Assembly (NCBI GenBank): GCA_024687165.1 | Contig: JAILEY010000032.1 | Location: 1-63,602, forward strand | Source: Treponema sp. | Lineage (GTDB): Bacteria; Spirochaetota; Spirochaetia; Treponematales; Treponemataceae | Direction of reading: 5' to 3' | Length of the DNA stretch: 63,602 bases | Shown: in pieces, positions 54,560 through 62,721 of the stretch | Layout: each line of letters begins with the position of its first letter | Numbering within the stretch: the stretch's first letter is position 1 | Position numbers and translations under genes: made by a program | The notes under the pieces: generated by a model | What the model saw: the letters and a program-made list of their open reading frames with translations, nothing else | Databases searched by the model: none | What the model was told of the DNA's origin: nothing

Positions 54560-54710
54560 ATTGGCTCCCAGTCGTCTTGCGTGTGACGAAACCGCGCTAT
54601 ATAGCGCTATATACTGTTTGTTGCAATGTAACTATTTATCTTGTCGCTATCGCTACTGCTACAAAGAGAATATTTTCGCCCCACTCAATACTCCTTCGCG
54701 CCAATTTTAT
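54555..54710. repeat. palindromic interspersed element, copy 2 (156 bp), partly decayed
   Basis: Same length and order as copies 1 and 3, with ends ATTAAATTGG/CCAATTTTAT. The inner arm reads TTGCGTG against CACTCAA (one mismatch), and the long stem is damaged on its right side (TGCTACAAAGAG). Its left end includes the metA stop codon, and it fills most of the gap between convergent metA and rlmM. Confidence 0.9.
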
Positions 54711-54755
54711 TATATTATTATATCTATAATAATTCGAAATTCAGTCTATTTAATT

Positions 54756-55712
54756 CTATTCAACATGGATGAAGGTAAGTTCATGCTTGTTGTAGTTTAA
54801 GTGCACTACGCGGCTGTTTGGAATTGCGGCGAACTCTGCAACAAGAGGCCAGTTGATTTCACCTTGCATTTTAATTGTGCAGATCATTTTTTTTGTACGG
54901 TCGCTTGCAAGCCACATTTTAATCCATTCAAGAAGACGTTCCGGATAGCAGATTACGTCACTGAACACCCAGTCAAACTCACCGAGGTCTTCAGGTTTAA
55001 GCGTAAATGCATCATGAGCAAGAAATTCAATTTTCGGATTATTCATCAGACTGTCTGCTAAAGGCGCACGGTCAACAGCAAAAACAGAAGAACCAAGATT
55101 TGCAAGAACCCATGTCCATCCACCCGGACACGCACCGGCTTCAAAACAGCGGCTGTTTTCACCTGGAAGAGGCACATTAAAATAATGAGAAGCAAAACTC
55201 AGCGATTCCTGAATTTTAAGATAGGCACGGCTTGGAGGATTTTCGTGATCTTCAACAAACTGAATCAATCCTGCAGGAACACTTGTAGAAGTTGAAGCTG
55301 ATGCAATCAGAGTATGCTCATCGATAAGCGTATAAAGACCTGTTTTCCCGGACGGAATTTTTGCAGGAAATGTTTTTACTTTCAGATTTACATACGGAAG
55401 CTTTTCCTGAATTAGCGAAGATCTTCTAAAGCAGACGTAACTGTACGAAGCCCATGAACGCTGGATTTTTTTTAATTCTCCGACAGCTTCTCCAATCGAA
55501 TCAAAATGAAGTATAAAGGGCTCAAACAATGTGCAGCGGCTGAAATAAGGGCTTTCTATTTTTACACCTTCAAGATATACAAGGTCACCGTAATGAACGG
55601 CATTTTTCAGAGGAACTTCAAATCTTTTCTGAAGCTCACTGAGCATTATATCCTTCATATCAACAAAAGGAAGAAATGCCATACCGTCAAGTTTTTCAAT
55701 AGATACGCTCAT
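54756..55712 (-). CDS. rlmM: 23S rRNA 2'-O-ribose methyltransferase, RlmM/FtsJ-like
   Basis: A 318-residue SAM-dependent methyltransferase. The N-terminal THUMP-like region (about 1-170) is followed by an FtsJ domain with the SAM motif EAGACPGGWTW (about 191-201). The K-D-K-E tetrad is present in SRAYLKIQE, VFSDVICYP, CTIKMQG and KHELTFI. It matches the RlmM (Cm2498) type, though the exact site is inferred. Its ATG overlaps the upstream PilZ gene by 4 bp. Confidence 0.85.
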   Translation of the reverse strand: MSVSIEKLDGMAFLPFVDMKDIMLSELQKRFEVPLKNAVHYGDLVYLEGVKIESPYFSRCTLFEPFILHFDSIGEAVGELKKIQRSWASYSYVCFRRSSLIQEKLPYVNLKVKTFPAKIPSGKTGLYTLIDEHTLIASASTSTSVPAGLIQFVEDHENPPSRAYLKIQESLSFASHYFNVPLPGENSRCFEAGACPGGWTWVLANLGSSVFAVDRAPLADSLMNNPKIEFLAHDAFTLKPEDLGEFDWVFSDVICYPERLLEWIKMWLASDRTKKMICTIKMQGEINWPLVAEFAAIPNSRVVHLNYNKHELTFIHVE

Positions 55713-56116
55713 ACAAATTCCACATCCTGTTCAATTATCAGGTCTGTAATATCAGAATCATCCTCTGATTTTTCCTGCAGTTTTCCAATATATTCTTTTA
55801 AAAGCGGAGTATCCGGGGACCTCATGATCTTAAATCCCACTTCAGTTTCCGACTCCTCAGGATGTTCAACAATTCGTGTAGGCACAACAACAAGCTGAAG
55901 CACCTGCGGAAGATCCGGATTTGAAAATCTTATCGAAAGCTCAATTTCACTTTCAGATTCAAGATCGACCGTAACAACTCCAGGAAAATGAGCACGACAG
56001 CCTGAACTGCTGATATCATCAAGGACACCAGGCAATGCACAAAGTTCATGACATTCAACGCGAGCAATTTCTGAAAATCGAACGGCTTTTCTAAGATTCT
56101 TTTTCATATACCACAT
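55709..56116 (-). CDS. PilZ-domain (c-di-GMP effector) protein
   Basis: A 135-residue single PilZ domain. The two ligand-binding motifs are visible: RKAVR (RxxxR, residues 9-13) and DISSSG (DxSxxG, about 34-39), so c-di-GMP binding is likely. The start may be ATG at 56116 or three codons later. It sits between ilvD and rlmM with 12-bp spacing and 4-bp overlap, an unexpected setting for a motility or envelope effector. Confidence 0.8.
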   Translation of the reverse strand: MWYMKKNLRKAVRFSEIARVECHELCALPGVLDDISSSGCRAHFPGVVTVDLESESEIELSIRFSNPDLPQVLQLVVVPTRIVEHPEESETEVGFKIMRSPDTPLLKEYIGKLQEKSEDDSDITDLIIEQDVEFV

Positions 56117-56128
56117 CGCAATTTTTGC

Positions 56129-57820
56129 TTACTGTAAAATTGCACCTTTATCTGCAGAAGAAACAAGCTTTGCGTAACGTGCAAGATAACCTGATTTTAC
56201 TTTTGGCTGTGGAGCAACCCATTTTGCTTTTCTTGCAGCAAGTTCCTCATCACTTACTTTGAGAGTAATTTTATAATTGTTGATATCAAGCTCAATCATG
56301 TCCCCTTCTTCAACAAGTGCAATCGGTCCGCCAACTGCAGCTTCAGGAGAACAATGTCCAAGAGAAGCACCTCTTGTTGCCCCGGAGAATCTTCCGTCAG
56401 TAATGAGCGCAACCTCCTTATCAAGTCCCTGTCCCGCAAGAGCAGCTGTAACGGCAAGCATTTCACGCATACCAGGTCCGCCCTTTGGTCCCTCATAGCG
56501 GATTACAACAACATCACCGCTTTTAATCTTACGGTTCTGAACTGCATCCATTGCCTCGCTTTCATCATTAAATACACGAGCTGGTCCTGTATGATGCATA
56601 AGCTCTTTTGCGCATGCGCTGCGTTTTACTACAGTTCCGTCCGGTGCAAGATTTCCAAAGAGGATCGCAAGTCCGCCATTGTCACTGAAAGGATTTTCAA
56701 TAGGACGAATAACTTCCGGATTTCGGTTTTTTACATTCTTTATATTTTCTGCAATAGTTTTTCCAGTTGCAGTAATCAGACTTGTATCAATAAGATTCTT
56801 TTTTGCAAGTTCAGCAAGTACAGCCTGTACACCGCCGGCATCATCAAGTTCACACATAAAAGTATGACCTGCAGGTGCAAGATGACAAAGGTTCGGTGTG
56901 CGGTTTGAAATTTCATTTACGTTCTTCAAGTCAAAATCGATTTCTGCTTCATGTGCAATTGCCGGAACATGGAGCATTGTGTTACTTGAACAGCCAAGAG
57001 CCATATCTGCCGCAAGTGCATTTTCAAGACTCTTTTTTGTGATGATTTTTCTTGCTGTGATTCCTTTATTATAAAGATCCATTACAGCCATTCCCGCATG
57101 CTTTGCAAGAGCAATACGTCTTCCTGTTGTTGCAGGAATTGTTCCGTTTCCAGGTAGCCCAAGCCCGAGTACTTCAGTAAGACAATTCATGCTGTTTGCA
57201 GTAAACATTCCGGAGCAGGCACCGCATCCAGGACATGCAAACTGTTCCATTTCATGAAGCTGACATTCGTTGATTTTATTGCTTGCAAGAGCACCAACAG
57301 CCTCAAACATATCTGTAAGGGAAAGATTTCTTCCGCTGTAGGGATTTGAAGAATCGTTTCCAGGAAGATGACCAGGCATCATAGGACCGCCGGAACAGAA
57401 TACTGTAGGAAGATCAAGACGTGCAGCAGCCATAAGCATACCGGGAACAATTTTGTCGCAGTTTGGAATCATTACGAGTGCATCAAACTGATGAGCCTTT
57501 GTCATACATTCAATACTATCCGCAATTAATTCGCGGGTTACAAGGGAATATTTCATTCCTTCATGTCCCATAGCGATTCCATCACACACACCGATTGCAG
57601 GGAATTCAACAGGTGTTCCTCCAGCCATGCGGATTCCTGCCTTTACAGCTTCTGCAATTCTATCCAGTTCAATATGACCAGGAATAATTTCATTTTTGGC
57701 ACAGCAGACTCCTACCAAAGGTCTGTCGAGTTCTTCGTCTGTATAACCCATTGCATAGAACAAAGATCTGTGTGGTGCACGTGCAGTACCTTTTGTTGCG
57801 TTGTCGCTTTTTTTAGCCAT
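56129..57820 (-). CDS. ilvD: dihydroxy-acid dehydratase
   Basis: IlvD (563 residues) carries out the third step of valine/isoleucine synthesis. Iron-sulfur cysteines are in [11 protein letters not shown] and [19 protein letters not shown], and the C-terminal [20 protein letters not shown] is family-diagnostic. It heads the operon ilvD-pilZ-rlmM, with an AGAGG site before the ATG. Confidence 0.96.
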   Translation of the reverse strand: MAKKSDNATKGTARAPHRSLFYAMGYTDEELDRPLVGVCCAKNEIIPGHIELDRIAEAVKAGIRMAGGTPVEFPAIGVCDGIAMGHEGMKYSLVTRELIADSIECMTKAHQFDALVMIPNCDKIVPGMLMAAARLDLPTVFCSGGPMMPGHLPGNDSSNPYSGRNLSLTDMFEAVGALASNKINECQLHEMEQFACPGCGACSGMFTANSMNCLTEVLGLGLPGNGTIPATTGRRIALAKHAGMAVMDLYNKGITARKIITKKSLENALAADMALGCSSNTMLHVPAIAHEAEIDFDLKNVNEISNRTPNLCHLAPAGHTFMCELDDAGGVQAVLAELAKKNLIDTSLITATGKTIAENIKNVKNRNPEVIRPIENPFSDNGGLAILFGNLAPDGTVVKRSACAKELMHHTGPARVFNDESEAMDAVQNRKIKSGDVVVIRYEGPKGGPGMREMLAVTAALAGQGLDKEVALITDGRFSGATRGASLGHCSPEAAVGGPIALVEEGDMIELDINNYKITLKVSDEELAARKAKWVAPQPKVKSGYLARYAKLVSSADKGAILQ

Positions 57821-57857
57821 AATGATTACCTCTAAAAATTCAAATAAATGTTCAACA

Positions 57858-57886
57858 ATTATATAAATTCAGAAAATAAAGTTCAA
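57858..57886 (-). promoter_or_regulatory. sigma-70 promoter of the ilvD operon
   Basis: Minus-strand TTGAAC (57886-57881), 17 bp, TATAAT (57863-57858). Start near 57851, leader about 30 nt. Confidence 0.8.
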
Positions 57887-57920
57887 TTGAGATATAAATT
57901 TGATTTTATCTAAAAAAATA

Positions 57921-58076
57921 ATAAAATTGGCTCCCAGTCGCGTTGAGCAGTCCAAAACGGCACTATATAGCGCTATGTACTGTTTGTTGCAAAGTAACTA
58001 TTTATCATGTCGCTACCGCGACTGCAACAAACAGAACATTTTCGTCCTGCTCAACACTCCTTCGCGCCAATTTTAT
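57921..58076. repeat. palindromic interspersed element, copy 3 (156 bp)
   Basis: Ends ATAAAATTGG/CCAATTTTAT, inner arms GTTGAGCAG/CTGCTCAAC (nine pairs), the 12-bp CTGTTTGTTGCA stem and a GTCGC-TACC-GCGAC tip. It fills the divergent gap between ilvD and the CYTH gene. The flanking remainder (57821-57920, 58077-58165) holds the ilvD promoter and a -10 for the CYTH gene. Confidence 0.92.
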
Positions 58077-58153
58077 TAACATTCAAAATATTCAAATTTT
58101 TCCAAATTATCTGTAAATTTATTCAAAGGATATAATCAAAATAAATTATGTGA

Positions 58154-58165
58154 TATATTTTAAGC
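58154..58165 (+). promoter_or_regulatory. -10 box, predicted leaderless start of the CYTH operon
   Basis: TATATT (58154-58159), six bases, ATG at 58166. No clear -35: a TATAAT (58131-58136) occupies that place. Confidence 0.45.
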
Positions 58166-58744
58166 ATGAATGAAATTGAACTGAAGGCTCATGTTCTTAA
58201 CAGGAGAGAAACTGAAAATAAACTGAATTCGTTCGCTCAATTTAAGTCAACAGTTACAAAGGATGATGTTTATTATTTCAATCCTGCAATTTCTGAAAAA
58301 TCTATAAGAATCAGAAAAGAAACTGAAAACGGAAACAGCAGATATCTTCTCACTTATAAACAGAAAGAAAAACGGACAAATGAAAGCGGTCACACAATTG
58401 AAGTGAACAATGAAAAAGAATGCACTATGTCCTGCGCAGAACCTCTTAAATCTTATTTTGCAGACTGCGGATTTTCTGTAAAACTCAAAAAGCACAAGGA
58501 AGTCAGCAGCTGGCTTTATTCAATAAACGGATTTGACTGCACGATTGAATTATGCAATGTACCGCCGCTTGGGGATTTTGTGGAACTTGAAATCCTCTCT
58601 GAAAAAGACGATGATGAAACAGTTTCACAGGCAAGAAAGGCTCTTTATGAAATTTTAAATTTATGCGGAATAGATAAAAGCTGCATAGAAAACAGATATT
58701 ACTCAGAACTTCTTAAATCAGTACAAGGAGAAAAAAATGTTTAA
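58166..58744 (+). CDS. CYTH-domain triphosphate tunnel protein
   Basis: A 192-residue CYTH-superfamily protein. The diagnostic ExExK motif is EIELK at residues 3-7, followed by basic/acidic strands (SIRIRKE, YLLTYKQKE, FDCTIELCNVPPLGDFVELEI). Relatives are thiamine triphosphatases, tripolyphosphatases or class IV adenylate cyclases; which applies is unknown. Its last eight bases overlap the next gene. Confidence 0.8.
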   Translation: MNEIELKAHVLNRRETENKLNSFAQFKSTVTKDDVYYFNPAISEKSIRIRKETENGNSRYLLTYKQKEKRTNESGHTIEVNNEKECTMSCAEPLKSYFADCGFSVKLKKHKEVSSWLYSINGFDCTIELCNVPPLGDFVELEILSEKDDDETVSQARKALYEILNLCGIDKSCIENRYYSELLKSVQGEKNV

Positions 58745-59339
58745 CAGGTCATTGTACAAAAGTCAAGCACTTGAACAGCTAAAAGGAAGCTGGAAACCAT
58801 TCTGTCTTTCATCACTGATTTTCATAGTGCTTGTATGTGCATCTTCACCACTGCTGATTGCATCGGCATTTGTTTCAGGGACGCTTCTTATTGCTTACCT
58901 CAGGCTGTGCTTTAAAAAAATCAGCGGTCAGGAAGTTTGTGTAAAATCATTTCTCAACGGGATTGAATACTTTGTTGCGGGAACACTTGGTGCACTGTGG
59001 TTTACTCTCTGGACTTTTCTGTGGTCACTGCTTTTTGTAATCCCAGGAATCGTAAAGGCTTTTGAATATTCACAGATGTTCTATATTCTCGCCGAAAACC
59101 CGGATATCGGAGTAGCAAAATCCATGAGAATGAGCAGAGTTCTTACACAAGGGCATAAATCAGATCTTTTTTTAATGTCGCTGAGTTTCCTCGGATGGGC
59201 AGTTCTTGCTTCTATTCCGGCCGGCATAGGATTGATCTGGCTTGCACCTTACCAGAACATGGCATTTTCAAATGCATACCTTGCCCTTAAGGATGAAGCT
59301 TTAAGATCAGGAAAACTTCTACAATCTGATTTTAATTAA
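58737..59339 (+). CDS. DUF975-like membrane protein
   Basis: A 200-residue membrane protein with about five hydrophobic helices; FVIPGIVKAFEYSQMFYILAE and SKSMR-like KSMRMSRVLTQGHK match the DUF975 pattern. Function unknown. A GGAG site lies within the CYTH gene, and the ATG overlaps its stop. Confidence 0.75.
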   Translation: MFNRSLYKSQALEQLKGSWKPFCLSSLIFIVLVCASSPLLIASAFVSGTLLIAYLRLCFKKISGQEVCVKSFLNGIEYFVAGTLGALWFTLWTFLWSLLFVIPGIVKAFEYSQMFYILAENPDIGVAKSMRMSRVLTQGHKSDLFLMSLSFLGWAVLASIPAGIGLIWLAPYQNMAFSNAYLALKDEALRSGKLLQSDFN

Positions 59340-59362
59340 ACATATATAGTAAGGAGAAAAAA

Positions 59363-60376
59363 ATGGATGAATACGAAATAATCAAAAAGGAAGGAGAAGC
59401 AGAGACTGCTAAAGAAAAGCTCTCAAGAAAGAGTAAAATCATTCTTGCAATAATCTGCATAGTAACAATCGGCTCATGCATATCAGGAAGAAACGCAAAA
59501 AAGTTCAATTTTTCACTCAACAATGAAAAAGAAAAAACTGAAGAATCAATCAAAAGCCTTCTTCCATCAAATGAAAACTATTCTGCAGTGCTCCACATTG
59601 AAGGCGTAATTGCTGAAGGAAAGAATTACAATCAGAAATGGATCAATACTGCAATCGACATTCTCTCAAAAGACAAAAACTGCCAGAACATAGTTCTCTA
59701 CATCGATTCTCCAGGCGGTGCAGTTTACAATTCAGATGAAACATACCTCAAGCTTCTTGAATACAAACAGAAAACGGGAAAAACTGTTTACGCATATTTT
59801 GCTTCTCTTGCAGCAAGCGGAGGATATTACATCGGATGTGCAGCTGACAAAATATATGCAAACAGAAACTGCCTTACAGGAAGCATCGGTGTAATTGCAG
59901 GACAGTCACTTGATCTTACAGAACTTATGAAGACTTACGGAATCAAAATGACTACAATTCACTCCGGAAAAAATAAAATTATGGGTGCAATCAACGAGCC
60001 TTTCTCTGAAGAACAGCAGCAGATTATGCAGACAATTTCAGATGAATGTTACGCACAGTTCACTGGTATCGTTGCAGAATGCCGCGGTATGGAGCTGAGC
60101 AAAGTTGAATCGCTTGCAGACGGAAGAATCTATACTGCAAAACAGGCTCTTGAAAACAACCTCATCGATAAAATAAGCTCATTTGAATTATGCTGTGCAG
60201 AAGCCGGAAATTACAAAACAGTCGATCTTAAATACCATAAGGAATTCGGTTTTACAGATTTTGTTGACGGAATTGCAACCGGAAAGATTAAATTCGGTCA
60301 GGGCGGTTTACCGGGAATTGTTGAAGAAAAAGCTGCTTCAACTGTTCCATTCCCGGCATATTACTTTGAGTTTTAA
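59363..60376 (+). CDS. sppA: signal peptide peptidase SppA-like (S49)
   Basis: A 337-residue single-subunit S49 peptidase. A cytoplasmic N-terminus and one membrane anchor (about 25-43) precede the ClpP-like domain. The nucleophile Ser lies in SLAASGGYYIGCAAD (about 153) and the general-base Lys in HSGKNKIMGA (about 206). It clears signal peptides in the inner membrane. An AAGGAG site precedes the ATG. The stop shares TTAA with the convergent regulator. Confidence 0.88.
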   Translation: MDEYEIIKKEGEAETAKEKLSRKSKIILAIICIVTIGSCISGRNAKKFNFSLNNEKEKTEESIKSLLPSNENYSAVLHIEGVIAEGKNYNQKWINTAIDILSKDKNCQNIVLYIDSPGGAVYNSDETYLKLLEYKQKTGKTVYAYFASLAASGGYYIGCAADKIYANRNCLTGSIGVIAGQSLDLTELMKTYGIKMTTIHSGKNKIMGAINEPFSEEQQQIMQTISDECYAQFTGIVAECRGMELSKVESLADGRIYTAKQALENNLIDKISSFELCCAEAGNYKTVDLKYHKEFGFTDFVDGIATGKIKFGQGGLPGIVEEKAASTVPFPAYYFEF

Positions 60377-60984
60377 TTAAAAATCGTAGTAATTACTTTG
60401 ATAAGTTCAGGGATGAACACAGGCTTTCTGAAAAAATATTTTACGCCAAGTTCACGGCATTTTTTTTCAGTTTCTTCGTCGTTCATTCCTGTAACAACTA
60501 TTACTTCCGGATGCCCAAATGCATCACTAGATTTAAGACGCTGATAAAGTTTAATTCCATCAATTCCAGGAAGATTCAAATCCAGAATGAGACACTTCGG
60601 CTGTTTTGAAACCATCATTGTTCCTGCTTCAAATCCATCAAAAGCCTGAGCTACAGATGCCTTTTCAAATTTTGCTGATATCGACTTGAAAATCAAATCG
60701 TTAAATCCTTTATCATCATCTACTATAAGAATTTTTACGTCTTCATCCTGAAATGCTCGTTTCTTGCAGTTATTTAGAACATCTTCTGGAATAATCATAC
60801 TTCTTTTCTGCATGAATTCTGCAAGATCATCAGGATACACACGGAACTGTCCGCCCGGTGTTTTAAATGCTTTTAAGTGATTGTTTCTAATCCAGTTGAT
60901 TGCGGTCTGATTAACTACGCCGCAAATGTTTGCTACTTCGAGAGCTGAGTAGACTTTTGATTTTTCTTCTTGATATTTTGACAT
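60373..60984 (-). CDS. response regulator with N-terminal excisionase/MerR-type HTH
   Basis: A 203-residue regulator with an unusual order: an HTH_17/excisionase-type winged helix at residues 10-60 (YSALEVANICGVVNQTAINWI) and a C-terminal receiver at about 80-200. The phospho-Asp is in LILDLNLPG, with VDDDKGF, VVTGM and the Lys of FRKPVFIP. Most response regulators have the receiver first. The partner kinase is unknown. It is predicted leaderless. Confidence 0.85.
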   Translation of the reverse strand: MSKYQEEKSKVYSALEVANICGVVNQTAINWIRNNHLKAFKTPGGQFRVYPDDLAEFMQKRSMIIPEDVLNNCKKRAFQDEDVKILIVDDDKGFNDLIFKSISAKFEKASVAQAFDGFEAGTMMVSKQPKCLILDLNLPGIDGIKLYQRLKSSDAFGHPEVIVVTGMNDEETEKKCRELGVKYFFRKPVFIPELIKVITTIFN

Positions 60985-61018
60985 GCCATCATTCTATCAT
61001 AAATGATTAAAATTGCAA
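60985..61018 (-). promoter_or_regulatory. promoter, predicted leaderless start of the HTH-receiver gene
   Basis: Minus-strand TTGCAA (61018-61013), 16 bp, TAGAAT (60996-60991), six bases, ATG at 60984. No ribosome site. Confidence 0.65.
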
Positions 61019-61052
61019 GAAAAAAAATAGAGTTTTTTGAGAAAATAGAGTT

Positions 61053-61661
61053 TTAATCACAATCTTCTGACATTACAAGCTGAATTTGTTTAAGTGTAAA
61101 ACCTTTTGCAATAAGGGAAGCTTTTATTTTATCTTCTTCGGATTTGAAAATGAGGCACTTTTTATATGCACGACGGCAAAGATCAAGCTCATCATTTTCT
61201 TCAAAAAATTCATCAAGGGCTTTTTTTACCGCGTCACGGTTAACACCTCTATTGAATAATTCTGCGGAAAGCCTGATTCTTCCTTCTGCGTGATCAATTG
61301 ACCTTGTCCTAAGCCACGCACCGGCAAAACGATAATCGCTCAAATATCCCACACTCTCAAGATAATCAAGTGCAGAATTTACAGCATTTTTATCAATCTG
61401 TTTTTTAAGGAGTTTTGTATAAAGTGCAGAGCGGCAATGCTCACTGCGGGAAAGATAACTCATTGCAGCAACTTCTGCGCTGTAACACAAAGCCGCATTC
61501 ATAATATCCAGCGACTGATCATCTGAAAGTTCTTTATCAACCTCCAGTTCATCCGGTTCTACCTGAGTCAAATATTCCCTGCGCAAAAAAAAGGCAGACC
61601 CTGCCGCCGGTGTAATTTCGTATACTCCGTGCAAAGTCTGCTGTATCTGGTGTAAAACCAT
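61053..61661 (-). CDS. recX: RecX-like regulator
   Basis: A 202-residue RecX-family protein, a modulator of RecA filaments. The helical repeats are recognisable: YLSRSEHCRSALYTKLLKK, VGYLSDYRFAGAWLRTRS and RIRLSAELFNRGVNRDAVKKAL. The N-terminal 50 residues are extra. It is co-transcribed after rpsI (18 bp); no recA is in view. Confidence 0.8.
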   Translation of the reverse strand: MVLHQIQQTLHGVYEITPAAGSAFFLRREYLTQVEPDELEVDKELSDDQSLDIMNAALCYSAEVAAMSYLSRSEHCRSALYTKLLKKQIDKNAVNSALDYLESVGYLSDYRFAGAWLRTRSIDHAEGRIRLSAELFNRGVNRDAVKKALDEFFEENDELDLCRRAYKKCLIFKSEEDKIKASLIAKGFTLKQIQLVMSEDCD

Positions 61662-61679
61662 GTATAAAGAATTGATTCC

Positions 61680-62072
61680 TTAGCGCTTTGAGAACTGGAA
61701 TCTGCGACGTGCACCACGCTGACCGTACTTCTTACGTTCAACCATACGTGAATCACGTGTAAGATATCCGTTAGCCTTGAGTGATGGACGAGCGTTTGGA
61801 TCTACCTGTGTCAAAGCACGTGAGAGACCATGAAGACAAGCTTCTGCCTGTCCATTAAGACCACCACCACAAACGTTGATCAAAATATCATACTTTGAAG
61901 CGTTTGATGTAACAAGAAGAGGCTGGCTTACAACACGAACCTGTGATTCTGTTGCAAAATAGTCCTTTACATCTTTTCCGTTAACAACGATTTTTCCAGA
62001 ACCTTCACGCAAGAAAACGCGTGCAGTTGCTGTCTTTCTTCTACCTGTTCCGATTGCAATATTCTTAACCAC
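61680..62072 (-). CDS. rpsI: 30S ribosomal protein S9
   Basis: S9 (130 residues) of the small subunit. The start is GTG, eight bases after AGGAG. Family sequence GTGRRKTATARVFLREGSGKIVVNG and the basic C-terminal tail ending RRFQFSKR reach the P-site tRNA in known structures. It follows rplM in the usual order. Confidence 0.97.
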   Translation of the reverse strand: MVKNIAIGTGRRKTATARVFLREGSGKIVVNGKDVKDYFATESQVRVVSQPLLVTSNASKYDILINVCGGGLNGQAEACLHGLSRALTQVDPNARPSLKANGYLTRDSRMVERKKYGQRGARRRFQFSKR

Positions 62073-62084
62073 GATAAACTCCTA

Positions 62085-62513
62085 TTACACTTCAAGAGGC
62101 TTTGGATTCTGTGCAGCATGTGGATGATCTGCACCTGCATAAATCTTCAAGTTGCCGATAATCTGGCGTCCGAGACGTCCGTGTGGAAGCATTCCCCAGA
62201 TTGTTCTCTTAAGAGGTTCTGTAGGGTGCTTTGCAAGAAGCTGGTTGAAAGAGAATGAACGAAGACCACGGATGAAACCTGTGTAGTGGCGGTACATCAT
62301 TCCGTCTGCCTTGTTTCCAGTTACCTGGATCTTGTCTGCGTTGATGATTACAACGTAGTCACCGCAAATTGCGTTAGGAGTGTAAGAAGGTTTGTTCTTT
62401 CCGCGAAGTACGCTGGCTGCCTTCTGAGCAACGCGTCCCAATGTTTTTCCTGCTGCGTCAATAACATACCAGTCATTTTTTACATCAGCATTCTTTGTAA
62501 AAATAGTTTTCAT
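62085..62513 (-). CDS. rplM: 50S ribosomal protein L13
   Basis: L13 (142 residues) of the large subunit, with WYVIDAAGKTLGRVAQKAASVLRGK, GDYVVIINADKIQVTGNK and MLPHGRLGRQIIGNLKIYAG. An AAAGGT site precedes the ATG. It is first gene of rplM-rpsI-recX, with a leader of about 100 nt. Confidence 0.97.
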   Translation of the reverse strand: MKTIFTKNADVKNDWYVIDAAGKTLGRVAQKAASVLRGKNKPSYTPNAICGDYVVIINADKIQVTGNKADGMMYRHYTGFIRGLRSFSFNQLLAKHPTEPLKRTIWGMLPHGRLGRQIIGNLKIYAGADHPHAAQNPKPLEV

Positions 62514-62577
62514 GTATATTACCTTTTAATAAAAGTTTACATCCAGAACCTTGCATCATGTCCAGATGTTTTTTCTT

Positions 62578-62600
62578 AAGCAAAAGAAGCAATTTTGCTT
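62578..62600 (-). promoter_or_regulatory. hairpin in the rplM leader
   Basis: AAGCAAAA (62578-62585) pairs with TTTTGCTT (62593-62600) over a seven-base loop, within the predicted rplM leader. It is not a terminator (no T-run after it). It could be an autoregulatory site, but this is unproven. Confidence 0.35.
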
Positions 62601-62622
62601 ATTCAAATATACGGGGTACAAT

Positions 62623-62651
62623 AATCTATCATATTCAATATTTTTGGTCAA
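62623..62651 (-). promoter_or_regulatory. sigma-70 promoter of rplM-rpsI-recX
   Basis: Minus-strand TTGACC (62651-62646), 17 bp, TAGATT (62628-62623). Start near 62616. Confidence 0.65.
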
Positions 62652-62721
62652 TTGAATTCAGAATAGTTTTATGGGAAATTTACTACGCAAAATGCCTGGT
62701 AAATTATTTTTCTTCACAACA

